A stretch of 64,000 bases of DNA. Source: JAJNPS01 sp031378845. Its GTDB lineage: Bacteria > Pseudomonadota > Alphaproteobacteria > Rhodobacterales > Rhodobacteraceae. A model generated the notes under the pieces. It made no database searches, had not been told where the DNA came from, and saw only the letters and a program-made list of their open reading frames with translations. Numbering within the stretch: position 1 is the first letter of the stretch; each line of letters starts with the position of its first letter. Position numbers and translations under genes: made by a program. The stretch covers positions 1 to 64,000 of the forward strand of contig JANNES010000016.1 in the NCBI GenBank assembly GCA_031378845.1, written 5' to 3'. Below are positions 37,816 to 47,000 of the stretch, piece after piece.

Positions 37816-38880
37816 TCAGCCCGTTGCGGCGCCGGCAGTCGGTAGCGGTAGTCCTGCGGGCAAAAGCACCGAAAACGTGCTGCCCTCGCCGACGGTGCTG
37901 TCGATCAACAGCCGCCCGCGATGGCGTTGCACGATATGCTTGACGATGGCGAGCCCCAGACCGGTGCCGCCCCGTTCGCGCGAGCGGTGCGCATCGACGC
38001 GGTAGAACCGTTCCGTCAGGCGCGGCAGATGGATGGCCGGGATCCCGTCTCCCTCGTCGATCACGTCGATCCGCACCAAGGCACCGTTTGGACCCTCGGC
38101 CGCTGACAGCACAATGCGCACCGCTGTCTGCGGGGCGCCATATTTGATGCCATTCTCGATCAGGTTGTGAAAGACTTGGGTCAGCTGATCAGGATCCCCC
38201 GGAATGACGGGTTTCTCGGCCGGCATTTCGAACTGCACGTCGATCCCGGCGGCCCGCGACATCGGGCGCAAAGTGGCCACCGTCATCTGGATCAGGCTGG
38301 CAAGGTCGACCGGATCGGCAGGCCGGATGCGTTCTTCGGCCTCGACCCGGCTAAGCTGCAAAAGGTCGCGCACCAGTCGGTTCATCCGCCCTGCCTCGCG
38401 GTCCATGATGCCAAGGAACCGGTCCTGCGCAGCCGGGTCGTTGCGTGCGGGCCCCCGCAGGGTTTCGATGAACCCCATAAGTGCTGTCAGCGGCGTTTTC
38501 AGCTCGTGGCTGACATTGGCCACGAAGTCGCGCCGCATCTGGCTCGCCTCTTCGGTCGCGGTGATGTCTTGCATGATGCACAAGGCGCCGTCGACCTCAG
38601 AGCCTTCGACAGACGAGACGCTGACCCGAAAGACCTGATCACGGGTGCCCAAGGGGACCGCGTGGCGCGCCTCGGCCCGCTCTCGGGTCGCCAGGCACTG
38701 TGCAATCGCCGCGAGCACCGCCGGCGTGCGCAGCGCCATGGCATGGTGCCGACCCTCGATGGCGGGGCCAAGGACATCATTGGCGGCTTGATTGGCATAC
38801 AAAATTCTCTCATCCTGCCCGACGATAAGCGCCGGGTGGCCCAGCGCCTCAAGGATGGATGCGGCAAGACGTTGTGGCAC
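37816..38880 (-). CDS. phoR: Phosphate-regulon-type sensor histidine kinase PhoR (soluble)
   Basis: A 354-aa kinase: a PAS domain (about 10-110, ALIVGQDERILYANQAA), HisKA with FVANVSHELKTPLTALMGF (phospho-His about residue 130), and HATPase with FHNLIENGIKYG, DEGDGI and RGGTGLGLAIVKH. No membrane segment is visible, as in other Rhodobacteraceae PhoR. GTG 38880 has AAGGGGG 9 nt upstream; GTG 38901 is the alternative. The usual partners phoB and pst are not within the window, so the name rests on similarity. Confidence 0.82.
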   Translation of the reverse strand: MPQRLAASILEALGHPALIVGQDERILYANQAANDVLGPAIEGRHHAMALRTPAVLAAIAQCLATRERAEARHAVPLGTRDQVFRVSVSSVEGSEVDGALCIMQDITATEEASQMRRDFVANVSHELKTPLTALMGFIETLRGPARNDPAAQDRFLGIMDREAGRMNRLVRDLLQLSRVEAEERIRPADPVDLASLIQMTVATLRPMSRAAGIDVQFEMPAEKPVIPGDPDQLTQVFHNLIENGIKYGAPQTAVRIVLSAAEGPNGALVRIDVIDEGDGIPAIHLPRLTERFYRVDAHRSRERGGTGLGLAIVKHIVQRHRGRLLIDSTVGEGSTFSVLLPAGLPLPTAGAATG

Positions 38881-39075
38881 AGACAGCAGCCCCCTTGGCA
38901 CAGCAACTCTTGGCGTTCGAGCGGGTCCCAGTCCGCATCAAAGCCGTTTCGTGATTATCTATGCGTGTATTTTGGAACAAATATTCCCGATTTGCGTGTA
39001 TCTGGTGTTTACCTGCCGATATCTCGCATGCCAGAGTATGGCGCAATATGACAGCTTCGCAAGGGGAGCGACGCC

Positions 39076-39462
39076 TTGACCCGCGCGGGATCACCACCAC
39101 CAACAGAGGCCGCTGCCGCTGACACAACCATGGCCGCAGGGCACATCATCATCGCCATCGAACCCGTTGACTGCGATGCGGCCCAACTTGCCCCCGGGGT
39201 ACGGATTGTAAAAATACCGTTTCGCGCTTTGACCAAGCCGTTCCTGGCGGAAACAAAATCGACATTGGTCCTTGGCTCGCTGTTGTCGCCCCAGCTTGAT
39301 GCAATGCAGATCGCAGAGCGTTTGGGAGAGTTGGGGTTCAGCGGCACGCTCAGGCTGTTGGGGCCACAGCTGCCAAATCCAACCCTCGTCTCGCGCGAGA
39401 TCCGGTCGGCCTCGGGGTCCAAAGAGATCGTGGTAGAACTTGTGGTGCTGACCGGTCCGTAG
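39076..39462 (+). CDS. Uncharacterised protein, divergent from phoR
   Basis: A 128-aa protein that I do not recognise. TTG 39076 follows GGGGAG at 8 nt; no ATG gives a better site until 39130. After a Thr/Ala-rich start comes IIIAIEPVDCDAAQLAPGV. A helical stretch with LGSLLSPQLDAMQIAERLGE and LRLLGPQLPN then follows; this resembles the later half of a receiver or EAL-type alpha/beta fold, but the phospho-Asp region is absent. It shares a 195-bp A+T-richer promoter region with phoR and converges on the gamma-carbonic anhydrase gene. Confidence 0.7.
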   Translation: MTRAGSPPPTEAAAADTTMAAGHIIIAIEPVDCDAAQLAPGVRIVKIPFRALTKPFLAETKSTLVLGSLLSPQLDAMQIAERLGELGFSGTLRLLGPQLPNPTLVSREIRSASGSKEIVVELVVLTGP

Positions 39463-39473
39463 CGCAAAAGCTG

Positions 39474-39998
39474 CTAATCGGCGCGCGGAACCAACCCTTT
39501 TGCAAAACGCAGCGCATTGGCACGGTAGCCTTGCGCTGACCTGAGAAGCCGCGCCCGAGCCGCTTCGTCCAGCGCCCGCACAACCTTGCCCGGGCTGCCC
39601 ATCACCAGACTGCCCTCGGGGATAACCTTGCCTTCTGTCACCAGAGCCGCAGCGCCGATCAGGCATTGCGGACCGATCTTTGCCCCGTTCAGCACGGTCG
39701 CGGACATGCCGATCAAGGTCCCCTCACCGATGATACAGCCATGCAGCATCGCTTTGTGTCCGATGGTGCAATTCGCCCCGATCGTCAGCGGATACCCCAT
39801 ATCGGTATGCAGCACCGCGTTTTCCTGGACATTGGACCCGGCACCCACCCGGATTTCCTCATTGTCGCCGCGCAGCACTGCGCCAAACCAGACCGAGGCA
39901 CCGGCCCCGACGACAACCCGACCGATCAAGACAGCGGTGGGGGCGATCCACGCGTCGGGATGAATTTCGGGGGATGTTCCGTCCAAGGCATAGATCAT
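39474..39998 (-). CDS. Gamma-carbonic anhydrase family protein (hexapeptide repeats)
   Basis: A 174-aa left-handed beta-helix protein of the YrdA/PaaY/CaiE group. Hexapeptide repeats run from about residue 20 to 135 (GRVVVGAGASVWFGAVLRGD, NVQENAVLHTD, IGHKAMLHGC). The three His of the zinc site are present in VLHTD, IGHKAMLHGC. Carbonic anhydrase activity of such proteins varies. ATG 39998 overlaps the gmk stop (ATGA). Confidence 0.9.
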   Translation of the reverse strand: MIYALDGTSPEIHPDAWIAPTAVLIGRVVVGAGASVWFGAVLRGDNEEIRVGAGSNVQENAVLHTDMGYPLTIGANCTIGHKAMLHGCIIGEGTLIGMSATVLNGAKIGPQCLIGAAALVTEGKVIPEGSLVMGSPGKVVRALDEAARARLLRSAQGYRANALRFAKGLVPRAD

Positions 39999-40627
39999 CG
40001 GTCGGCAAACTCCTGATTGAGGCGGCGCACGAAATCGGCCAGAGCCGGTTGCCGCGCGCGGCGCATGCGTTCGGCCTGCACGATGGTCAACAGCGCCCCA
40101 AACGTCGTCTCGACATCGCGGTTGACCAGCACATAATCATATTCCGCCCAATGGCTTATCTCGGCCTGGCTTTTGGCCATCCGGTCTGCAATCACCGCCT
40201 TGGTGTCCTGACCGCGCAGCCGCAAGCGACTTTCCAGTTCGGCAATCGAGGGCGGTAAAATGAAGATCGACACAACATCGTCGCGCATCGCATGGCTGAT
40301 CTGCTGACCGCCCTGCCAGTCGATGTCAAAAAGCGTGTCGCGCCCCTCGGCCATGGCGGCCTCCACCGGGCCGCGCGGGCTGCCGTAAAAATTGCCAAAG
40401 ACCTCGGCATGTTCCAAAAGCTGCCCCTGCGCCACCATCGCCTCAAAGGCCGGGCGCGCAAGGAAATGGTAGTCGCGCCCATCTTGTTCACCCGGCCTTG
40501 CGGTGCGCGTCGTGGCGGAAACCGAAAACCGGATCTCGGCGTCCCAGGTCATCAACCGGTGCGCCAAGGTGGATTTGCCAGCCCCCGAGGGCGACGAAAG
40601 GATGATCAGTAGTCCGCGCCGGGCCAT
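39995..40627 (-). CDS. gmk: Guanylate kinase
   Basis: Phosphorylates GMP to GDP; 210 aa (E. coli 207). It has the P-loop SSPSGAGKSTL, the GMP-binding SATTRTARPGEQDGRDYHF, and LFDIDWQGGQQI. It starts 3 bp after the yicC stop on the same strand; yicC-gmk is a widespread pair. Confidence 0.97.
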   Translation of the reverse strand: MARRGLLIILSSPSGAGKSTLAHRLMTWDAEIRFSVSATTRTARPGEQDGRDYHFLARPAFEAMVAQGQLLEHAEVFGNFYGSPRGPVEAAMAEGRDTLFDIDWQGGQQISHAMRDDVVSIFILPPSIAELESRLRLRGQDTKAVIADRMAKSQAEISHWAEYDYVLVNRDVETTFGALLTIVQAERMRRARQPALADFVRRLNQEFADR

Positions 40628-40630
40628 CCG

Positions 40631-41530
40631 CTATTCCACGTTCTGAACCTGTTCGCGCATCTGATCTATCACCGTTTTCAGGTCAAGCCCAATGCGCGTC
40701 ATCGCCAGCGAAGGTGACTTGGAACAAAACGTATTCGCCTCGCGCATGAATTCCTGGGTCAGGAAGTCAAACTTCCGCCCCACCGCACCATCGGTCGCCA
40801 AAAGTGCGTGCGCGGCTTCGGTATGGGCCGACAGACGGTCAAGCTCCTCTGTCACGTCCGCCTTGACCGCAAGCAGTGCCAGCTCTTGCGCGAGGCGGGT
40901 CTCATCCAGACCGTCGCTGGCATCCGAAAGCTTGGCCAAGGACGCCTTCAGCGACATCGCCGCGCGACCGGGGTGCTGGGCGATTTCCCCCTCGGCGGCT
41001 GCCATCAGCGCCGCGATGCGGTCGATCTGGCCGCTCAGAACCCCATCAAGCGCTGTGCCCTCTGCCAGCCGGGCCGCCGTGAAATCAGACAACAGGGGCG
41101 CAAGATCAGCCAGCAGGGCACCGCGCAAAGGGGCGGTGTCCTCGTCGCTCGTTCCGGTTTCAAGAATACCGCGCAGCGCCAGCACGTCGGCTGCATTGGG
41201 TTGCGCCAGCGTCAAGCCCGAGGCCATGGCGCAGGCCTCGATCTCTGCGAGGGCGTGCAGGGCTGCCGTCAAAGCAGGCCGGTTGAGCCGCATCGACGCC
41301 TCGGCATCAGCATTTGGGTCGCGGTTGACCTTCAGTGTCAGGCTCACATTGCCACGCGTCACGACAGCACCAAGGGCTGTGCGCACCTGAGGCTCCAGCC
41401 CCTCGATCCAGTCCGGCAGGCGCAGGCGCAGATCCAGTCCCTTGCCGTTCACCGACCGCAAATCCCAGACCCAGGCATAGCCGAGGCCCATCCCCTTGCG
41501 CGCCGCAAACCCCGTCATCGAAACCACCAT
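40631..41530 (-). CDS. YicC family endoribonuclease-type protein
   Basis: A 299-aa protein with the YicC-like N-terminal SMTGFAARKG and LRSVNGKGLDLRLRLPDW, and the C-terminal DUF1732 region ending with RKFDFLTQEFMREANTFCSKS. E. coli YicC is linked to small-RNA turnover and RNase activity. It lies immediately upstream of gmk, with a 230-bp divergent gap before the PAS_5 gene. Confidence 0.93.
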   Translation of the reverse strand: MVVSMTGFAARKGMGLGYAWVWDLRSVNGKGLDLRLRLPDWIEGLEPQVRTALGAVVTRGNVSLTLKVNRDPNADAEASMRLNRPALTAALHALAEIEACAMASGLTLAQPNAADVLALRGILETGTSDEDTAPLRGALLADLAPLLSDFTAARLAEGTALDGVLSGQIDRIAALMAAAEGEIAQHPGRAAMSLKASLAKLSDASDGLDETRLAQELALLAVKADVTEELDRLSAHTEAAHALLATDGAVGRKFDFLTQEFMREANTFCSKSPSLAMTRIGLDLKTVIDQMREQVQNVE

Positions 41531-41760
41531 ACCTGCCCCCGCTTCGTCTCACCCAGAGGGCGAGTATTTACCATTTGTCGAGATTTCACCCCAAATGCGG
41601 TCGATCTCATGTATCTTAAGGTCTCGGTAACAGGTGTCGTCACAAGGTTAATGCGCCCTGCCCTGCCCCCCGGTCTGGCCAAGCTGGTCATCCGGGACTG
41701 GCATAGCAGAGCCCTCCCAAGGCGACAATCGGCACAGATTGTTGGTGGTGCGGGGGTTTG

Positions 41761-42444
41761 ATGATGGACGGCAAGATCATATCGATCGGCAAAGGCTTTG
41801 GACCGGGAATGTTCGACAAGGACGGCAACACCAAAGTGCCACCGCAGCCCCGGCGCGAGGTGCGCGCCTATTGGGAGGCGCTGCGTCACGAAGGTGCGGT
41901 GCCTCTGCGCGAGGCGATAGATCCGCGCGGCATCGCAGGCGCGCTGGAGCACGTGTTCATGATCGAGCGGATCGCGACCGGCCTGGCGCGGTTCCGGCTG
42001 GTGGGATCGCGGATCAGCGAACTTGTCGGTTGCGAAGTCCGCGGGATGCCTTTCACGGCGTTGTTCGATCCGGTCGGTCGCGGCAAGATCGGCCCGATGC
42101 TCGAAAGTCTCTTTTGCGGCCCTGCCATCTATCATATCGACCTTGAGGCCGAACGCGGCATCGGTCGACCAGCGCTCGGCGCGCATCTTTTGCTGTTGCC
42201 GTTGGTGTCGCAGGCGGGCAAGGTCGATCTGGCTTTGGGGTGCCTGACGCTGGACGGACCCATCGGACGCGCCCCACGCCGGTTTGCTGTCGCCCGGATG
42301 AACCAGGAAAAGCTGGTGACCGGCGCGCCAACACCAGAACCCGCAGCCGAAACGCGCGCTTTTGCCGAACCACCTGCGGACTTTGCCCTGCCCGCACCGC
42401 CTCGGTCCGAACGGCACCTACGGCTGGTGCATTCCGCAGACTAA
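41761..42444 (+). CDS. PAS_5 (DUF1457) domain protein
   Basis: A 227-aa protein with a PAS_5 domain (about residues 25-170), e.g. YWEALRHEGAVPLREAIDPR, FRLVGSRISELVGCEVRG and LLLLPLVSQAGKVDLALGCL. A Pro/Ala-rich tail ends HLRLVHSAD. No output domain is attached. In Caulobacter, PAS_5-type proteins can be cell-cycle (MopJ-type) regulators, but homology alone does not place this one. The start is ATG 41761 or 41764, after GGGGG. Confidence 0.82.
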   Translation: MMDGKIISIGKGFGPGMFDKDGNTKVPPQPRREVRAYWEALRHEGAVPLREAIDPRGIAGALEHVFMIERIATGLARFRLVGSRISELVGCEVRGMPFTALFDPVGRGKIGPMLESLFCGPAIYHIDLEAERGIGRPALGAHLLLLPLVSQAGKVDLALGCLTLDGPIGRAPRRFAVARMNQEKLVTGAPTPEPAAETRAFAEPPADFALPAPPRSERHLRLVHSAD

Positions 42445-42488
42445 GCCAGGGACGGGGCGCAGCATCACTGCAGGGGTCATGAAAGACA

Positions 42489-42513
42489 AAGGGCGCCGCT
42501 TTCGCTGCGCCCT
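42489..42513 (-). terminator. Probable terminator after the DAHP synthase gene
   Basis: A hairpin GGGCGCAGC-GAAA-GCGGCGCCC (minus strand, one mismatch) lies 34 bp after the aroG stop and is followed by TTTGTCTTTC. It can also serve the converging PAS_5 gene. Confidence 0.6.
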
Positions 42514-42546
42514 CTGCACGATCAGTTCTGGCAACATCTCATAGCG

Positions 42547-43917
42547 TCAGAACGCGACGCGACGCGCGGCCTCGCGCTGCGACGACAACTCCTCGGCCAC
42601 AAGGAAAGCGAGCTCCAGCGCTTGCGACGCATTGAGGCGCGGATCGCAAGCGGTATGATAGCGGTCGGAAAGATCCTCGTCCGTCACTGCGCGCAAGCCC
42701 CCGGTGCATTCGGTCACATCCTTGCCGGTCATCTCGAAATGCACGCCCCCCGGGACGGTGCCCTCAGCTTTGTGAACGCCAAAGAACTCGCGCACTTCGC
42801 GCAGCACGGATTCGAACGGCCGGGTCTTGTAGCCGGTGGAGGATTTGATCGTGTTGCCATGCATCGGATCGCAGGACCAGACGACATTCGCCCCTTCTTC
42901 GCGCACGGCCCGGATGAGGCGCGGCAGGTTTTCCGCGACCTTGCCCGCACCAAAGCGCGCGATCAGGGTCAGACGGCCCGCCTCGTTTTCGGGGTTGAGC
43001 TTGGCCATCAGGACCTTGAGGTCATCGCCGGTGGTGGTCGGGCCGCATTTCAACCCGATCGGGTTCAGCACACCGCGCGCGAACTCTACATGCGCCCCAT
43101 CGGGCTGGCGGGTGCGGTCACCGATCCAGATCATGTGGCCGGACCCCGCGACGTTCTGGCCGGTGATGCTGTCCACCCGGCAGAGCGCCTCTTCGTATTC
43201 CAGCAAGAGCGCCTCGTGGCTGGTGTAGAACTCCACCGTGGACAGGTGATGCGAGGTTTCCGAATTGACCCCGGCGGCGTTCATGAAGTCGAGCGCATCA
43301 GAGATGCGGTTGGACAGCTCGCGGTAGCGTTCCGCCTTGTCATGCTCGGCAAAGCCCAGCGTCCACGAATGCACCCGATGGATATCGGCAAAGCCCCCCG
43401 TGGAGAAGGCGCGCAAGAGGTTCAGGCTGGCCGCGGCCTGGGTATAGGCCTGCAGCATCCGCGCCGGATCGGGCGTGCGCGATTGCGGTGTCGCCTCAAA
43501 GCCGTTGATGATGTCGCCACGATAGCTGGCATATTCGACGCCGCCGATAAGCTCGGTCGGGGCGGAGCGCGGCTTGGCGAACTGCCCGGCCATGCGGCCC
43601 ACCTTGATCACGGGAACCTTGGCACCATACGTCAGCACGACAGCCATCTGCAGCATAACGCGGAACGTATCGCGGATGTTGTCGGCACTGAATTCGGCAA
43701 AGCTTTCGGCGCAGTCGCCACCTTGCAGCAAGAACGCCTTGCCGGTCGCAGCCAATGCCAGCTGCTTTTTCAGCCGGCGGGCCTCGCCTGCGAACACCAG
43801 CGGCGGATACTTGGCCAGTTGCGTCTCGGTGGCCGTGAGAGCCCCCTGGTCAGGATAATCTGGCATCTGAACCCGGGGCTTTTTGCGCCAGTCAGATTTC
43901 GTCCAGCCCTTTGTCAT
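42547..43917 (-). CDS. 3-deoxy-7-phosphoheptulonate synthase, class II
   Basis: First step of the shikimate pathway. The 456-aa class II (plant-type) enzyme has LLQGGDCAESFAEF near residue 65, AGQFAKPRSAP, GVNSETSHHLSTVEFYTSHE and CDPMHGNT. ATG 43917 (MTKGWTKSDWRKK) has GGAG 7 nt upstream and matches class II proteins; the frame is open 96 codons further without similarity. It is divergent from the GlxA-type regulator gene over 157 bp. Confidence 0.95.
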   Translation of the reverse strand: MTKGWTKSDWRKKPRVQMPDYPDQGALTATETQLAKYPPLVFAGEARRLKKQLALAATGKAFLLQGGDCAESFAEFSADNIRDTFRVMLQMAVVLTYGAKVPVIKVGRMAGQFAKPRSAPTELIGGVEYASYRGDIINGFEATPQSRTPDPARMLQAYTQAAASLNLLRAFSTGGFADIHRVHSWTLGFAEHDKAERYRELSNRISDALDFMNAAGVNSETSHHLSTVEFYTSHEALLLEYEEALCRVDSITGQNVAGSGHMIWIGDRTRQPDGAHVEFARGVLNPIGLKCGPTTTGDDLKVLMAKLNPENEAGRLTLIARFGAGKVAENLPRLIRAVREEGANVVWSCDPMHGNTIKSSTGYKTRPFESVLREVREFFGVHKAEGTVPGGVHFEMTGKDVTECTGGLRAVTDEDLSDRYHTACDPRLNASQALELAFLVAEELSSQREAARRVAF

Positions 43918-44074
43918 GGCAAGTCTCCGAAGTCCAAGCGATATCGGGCACCGATATACGCGCCCGTGCCCGCATTGCAAAGGGCGAAAGGCGACCGCCC
44001 CACGACGAATCTGGCTTGCGGTGGCATCAAAAAACTGGTTCCGTCGCCTGTAACCGACATGATCAGGTCGCTTG

Positions 44075-45094
44075 ATGTCCATTCCCGTCACCAGAGCCGC
44101 CCCTTCGCCCCGTGCGGTGACGCCAAGGCGTTTCGTCTTTCTGCTGCTCGACAAGTTCACCATGATCAATTTCGCCGGGGCCATAGAGCCTTTGCGCCTG
44201 ACCAATCATGCTTTGGGCTACGAGGTCTATTCGTGGATGCTGGCTGGCGAAGGCGGGGTGGAAAAGACGTGCTCCAACGGCGCCACGTTTCGCCTTGAGA
44301 TGGGGCTGCAAGAGGTTGAGCGGGAGGATACGATCCTGGTGTGCGGCGGGATCGAGATTCACAAGACCACAACCCGCGCGGTGATCGGCTGGCTGCGGCG
44401 GGAAGCGCGTCGGGGCGTGAATATCGGTGGGCTTTGTACCGGGTCCTATGCGCTGGCCAAGGCAGGGCTACTGGACGGCAAGAAAGCCACCATCCACTGG
44501 GAAAATCAGGACGGATTTCTTGAAGAATTCGAGGACGTAAAGCTGTCCAAGTCCGTGTTTGTGATGGACGGCAACCGCTGGTCCACCGCCGGAGGGATCA
44601 GTTCCATCGACCTGATGCTGCGGATCATTGCCGCAGACCATGGCGAGGATGTCGCCAACAATGTCGCAGATCTGATGATCTATTCCACCATCCGCACCGA
44701 TCAAGATACCCAACGTCTGTCGATCCCCACCCGCATCGGCGTGCGCCACCCCAAGCTGAGCCAGGTCATCCAGATGATGGAAGGCGCCATCGAGGACCCG
44801 ATGTCGCCTGCCGATCTGGCCGAGGATGTCGGCATGTCGACACGCCAGCTGGAGCGGCTTTTCCGACGCTATCTCAATCGCAGCCCCAAGCGCTATTACA
44901 TGGAGTTGCGCCTGCAAAAGGCCCGCAACCTGTTGATGCAGACGGATATGAGCGTGATCAATGTGGCGCTTGCCTGCGGCTTTGCGAGCCCCTCGCATTT
45001 TTCGAAATGCTACCGCTCGCACTACAACACGACGCCCTATCGCGAGCGCGGCTCGCAAGGGATGGCGACCCTGCCGATCCGGCTGTCGATCTGA
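44075..45094 (+). CDS. GlxA family transcriptional regulator (DJ-1/PfpI + AraC HTH)
   Basis: A 339-aa protein with an N-terminal class I glutamine-amidotransferase-like domain (about 20-190; FVFLLLDKFTMINFAGAIEPL, GGLCTGSYALAKAGLLDGK) and a C-terminal AraC/XylS DNA-binding domain (about 230-330; LAEDVGMSTRQLERLFRRYL and VALACGFASPSHFSKCYR). Relatives such as GbdR and CdhR sense betaine or carnitine metabolites. The MttB-family gene at the left edge is 43 kb away, so no link can be claimed. The regulated genes are unknown. Confidence 0.9.
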   Translation: MSIPVTRAAPSPRAVTPRRFVFLLLDKFTMINFAGAIEPLRLTNHALGYEVYSWMLAGEGGVEKTCSNGATFRLEMGLQEVEREDTILVCGGIEIHKTTTRAVIGWLRREARRGVNIGGLCTGSYALAKAGLLDGKKATIHWENQDGFLEEFEDVKLSKSVFVMDGNRWSTAGGISSIDLMLRIIAADHGEDVANNVADLMIYSTIRTDQDTQRLSIPTRIGVRHPKLSQVIQMMEGAIEDPMSPADLAEDVGMSTRQLERLFRRYLNRSPKRYYMELRLQKARNLLMQTDMSVINVALACGFASPSHFSKCYRSHYNTTPYRERGSQGMATLPIRLSI

Positions 45095-45100
45095 CGGAAC

Positions 45101-45150
45101 GGCGGGGGCTTTGCCCCCGGACCCCCAAGATATTTGGTCAAAGGCGAAAG
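45101..45150 (+). repeat. Intergenic hairpin repeat, copy 6
   Basis: CGGGGGC-TTT-GCCCCCG stem, ACCCCCAAGATATTTGG, and a tail AAAGGCGAAAG. It starts 7 bp after the GlxA-type regulator stop and has the same orientation. Confidence 0.7.
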
Positions 45151-45158
45151 CAACGATT

Positions 45159-45489
45159 TCAGTTCACGTCGCTGTAGCGCCCTTGCGTGGCGCTGCCGTC
45201 GGCTGCAACAAAGCGCACGTCGAGCCCGTTCACCTCGACACCATAGCAGGCCCAGCCGTCTGAAGCTGGCCAGACCGAACAATAGCTATCACCCTCGACC
45301 CGCCAATCGCCCGATGCGTCGCCGTACCGGGTGGCACCATCGGCAGCAAATGTCTGCCTTGTCCCGTCCGAATAGACGACCGCGCGCGGCAAGGGCTGAG
45401 GTGATGTCGGCGCCGCTGAGCTTGCGCCACGGCTCATCGGCAAAGACCGACGACGCGCAGACGGCCAGAACCAAAACCAGCTTGTGCAT
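45159..45489 (-). pseudogene. Small secreted protein with frameshift
   Basis: ATG 45489 (AAGGGGC upstream) opens MHKLVLVLAVCASSVFADEP, a clear Sec signal peptide, then WRKLSGADITSALAAR. The similar-looking continuation AVVYSDGTRQTFAADG...QGRYSDVN is in the +1 frame and ends at TGA 45159-45161. The two frames meet at a CG-dinucleotide tract (45380-45389). Adding one CG pair, or removing one base, restores a protein of about 110 aa with Cys residues in SYCSVWP and WACYGVE. This may be a real inactivation, slippage-prone switching or a sequencing error. Function unknown. Confidence 0.7.
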
Positions 45490-45567
45490 CGGTTGCCCCT
45501 TTGCCTTGCAGTGCCAATGCGCACAGTCTAAGCGGGCACTGCCCAACCCGCCAGTCAGAGGTCCGTG

Positions 45568-46872
45568 ATGATCGAGCGTTATTCCCGCACCGAAATGGTC
45601 GCCATCTGGTCGCCCGAGGCCAAGTTCCGCATCTGGTTCGAGATCGAGGCGCATGCCGGCGACGCGATGGCGGCGCTTGGTACGATCCCGAAGGCGAATG
45701 CTGCGGCGGTGTGGAAGGCAAAAGACACGCCCTTTGACATCGCGCGCATCGATGAGATCGAGGCGGTGACCCGGCATGACGTGATCGCCTTTCTGACCCA
45801 TCTGTCGGAAATCGTCGGGCCGGATGTCGCACGCTTTGTCCATCAGGGAATGACGTCGTCCGATGTGCTTGACACGACATTCAACATTCAGCTGGTGCGC
45901 GCGACGGATCTTTTGCTGGCGGGGCTGGACCGGGTTCTGGGCGCGCTGATGGTCCGCGCGTATGAGCACAAGGACACACCGCGCATCGGTCGCAGCCACG
46001 GCATCCATGCCGAGCCCACCACGATGGGGCTGACCTTTGCGCGGTTCTATGCAGAGATGTCGCGCAACCGCACCCGGCTGGTCGCGGCGCGGGCAGAGGT
46101 GGCGACGGGGGCAATCTCCGGCGCGGTCGGGACGTTTGCCAATATCGACCCGCGCGTCGAGGCACATGTTTGTGCCAAGCTGGGCCTCGTGCCCGAGCCG
46201 ATCAGCACGCAAGTGATCCCGCGTGACCGCCACGCGATGTATTTCGCGACATTGGGCGTCATCGCGAGCGGCATCGAGAACATCGCCACCGAGATCCGCC
46301 ACATGCAGCGCACCGAAGTGCTGGAGGCCGAAGAGTTTTTCAGCCCCGGTCAAAAGGGCTCATCGGCGATGCCGCACAAACGCAATCCGGTGTTGAGCGA
46401 AAACCTGACCGGCCTTGCGCGTCTGGTGCGGATGGCCGTGGTCCCGGCTATGGAAAACGTGGCCCTCTGGCATGAGCGTGACATCAGCCATTCCAGCGTC
46501 GAGCGTGCGATCGGTCCGGACACCACCGTCACGCTTGATTTCGCGCTGCACCGGCTGGCGGGGGTGGTGGAAAAGCTGGTGATCTATCCCGAAAACATGC
46601 TGAAAAACATGAACAAGTTTCGCGGCCTTGTCATGAGCCAGCGCGTCCTTTTGGCATTGACACAAGCCGGCGTCAGCCGCGAAGACGCCTATCGTCTGGT
46701 CCAGCGCAATGCCATGAAGGTCTGGGAAAAGGGTGCGGATTTCCAGACCGAACTGATGGCCGATCCCGAGGTCACTGCCGCGCTGACCCCGGGCGAGATT
46801 GCCGAAAAATTCGATCTTGGCTATCATACCAAGCATGTCGATACGATCTTTCGGCGCGTTTTCGGCGGGTGA
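45568..46872 (+). CDS. purB: Adenylosuccinate lyase
   Basis: Purine synthesis enzyme acting on SAICAR and adenylosuccinate. It has 434 aa, the short bacterial type. The fumarase-superfamily signature GSSAMPHKRNP (about residue 262) carries the catalytic Ser loop; TSSDVLDT and RSHGIHAEPTT (catalytic His) are present. ATG 45568 has AGAGG upstream. Confidence 0.96.
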   Translation: MIERYSRTEMVAIWSPEAKFRIWFEIEAHAGDAMAALGTIPKANAAAVWKAKDTPFDIARIDEIEAVTRHDVIAFLTHLSEIVGPDVARFVHQGMTSSDVLDTTFNIQLVRATDLLLAGLDRVLGALMVRAYEHKDTPRIGRSHGIHAEPTTMGLTFARFYAEMSRNRTRLVAARAEVATGAISGAVGTFANIDPRVEAHVCAKLGLVPEPISTQVIPRDRHAMYFATLGVIASGIENIATEIRHMQRTEVLEAEEFFSPGQKGSSAMPHKRNPVLSENLTGLARLVRMAVVPAMENVALWHERDISHSSVERAIGPDTTVTLDFALHRLAGVVEKLVIYPENMLKNMNKFRGLVMSQRVLLALTQAGVSREDAYRLVQRNAMKVWEKGADFQTELMADPEVTAALTPGEIAEKFDLGYHTKHVDTIFRRVFGG

Positions 46873-47000
46873 TGCGAAAACAGGCAGCAAACCGCGCTTC
46901 ACGTGAGCGTGAACCAGTTTGGTGGTTGATCCGGAATAATTTTGACCTCGGTTGCGTAAGACCCATGTTAGTTTGACACCAATCGCAAAGGATCCCCGTC

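Noticed and set aside
39037..39054. Pho box upstream of phoR
   Set aside because: One CTGTCAT half-site (minus strand) is present, but the second repeat at the required spacing is poor.
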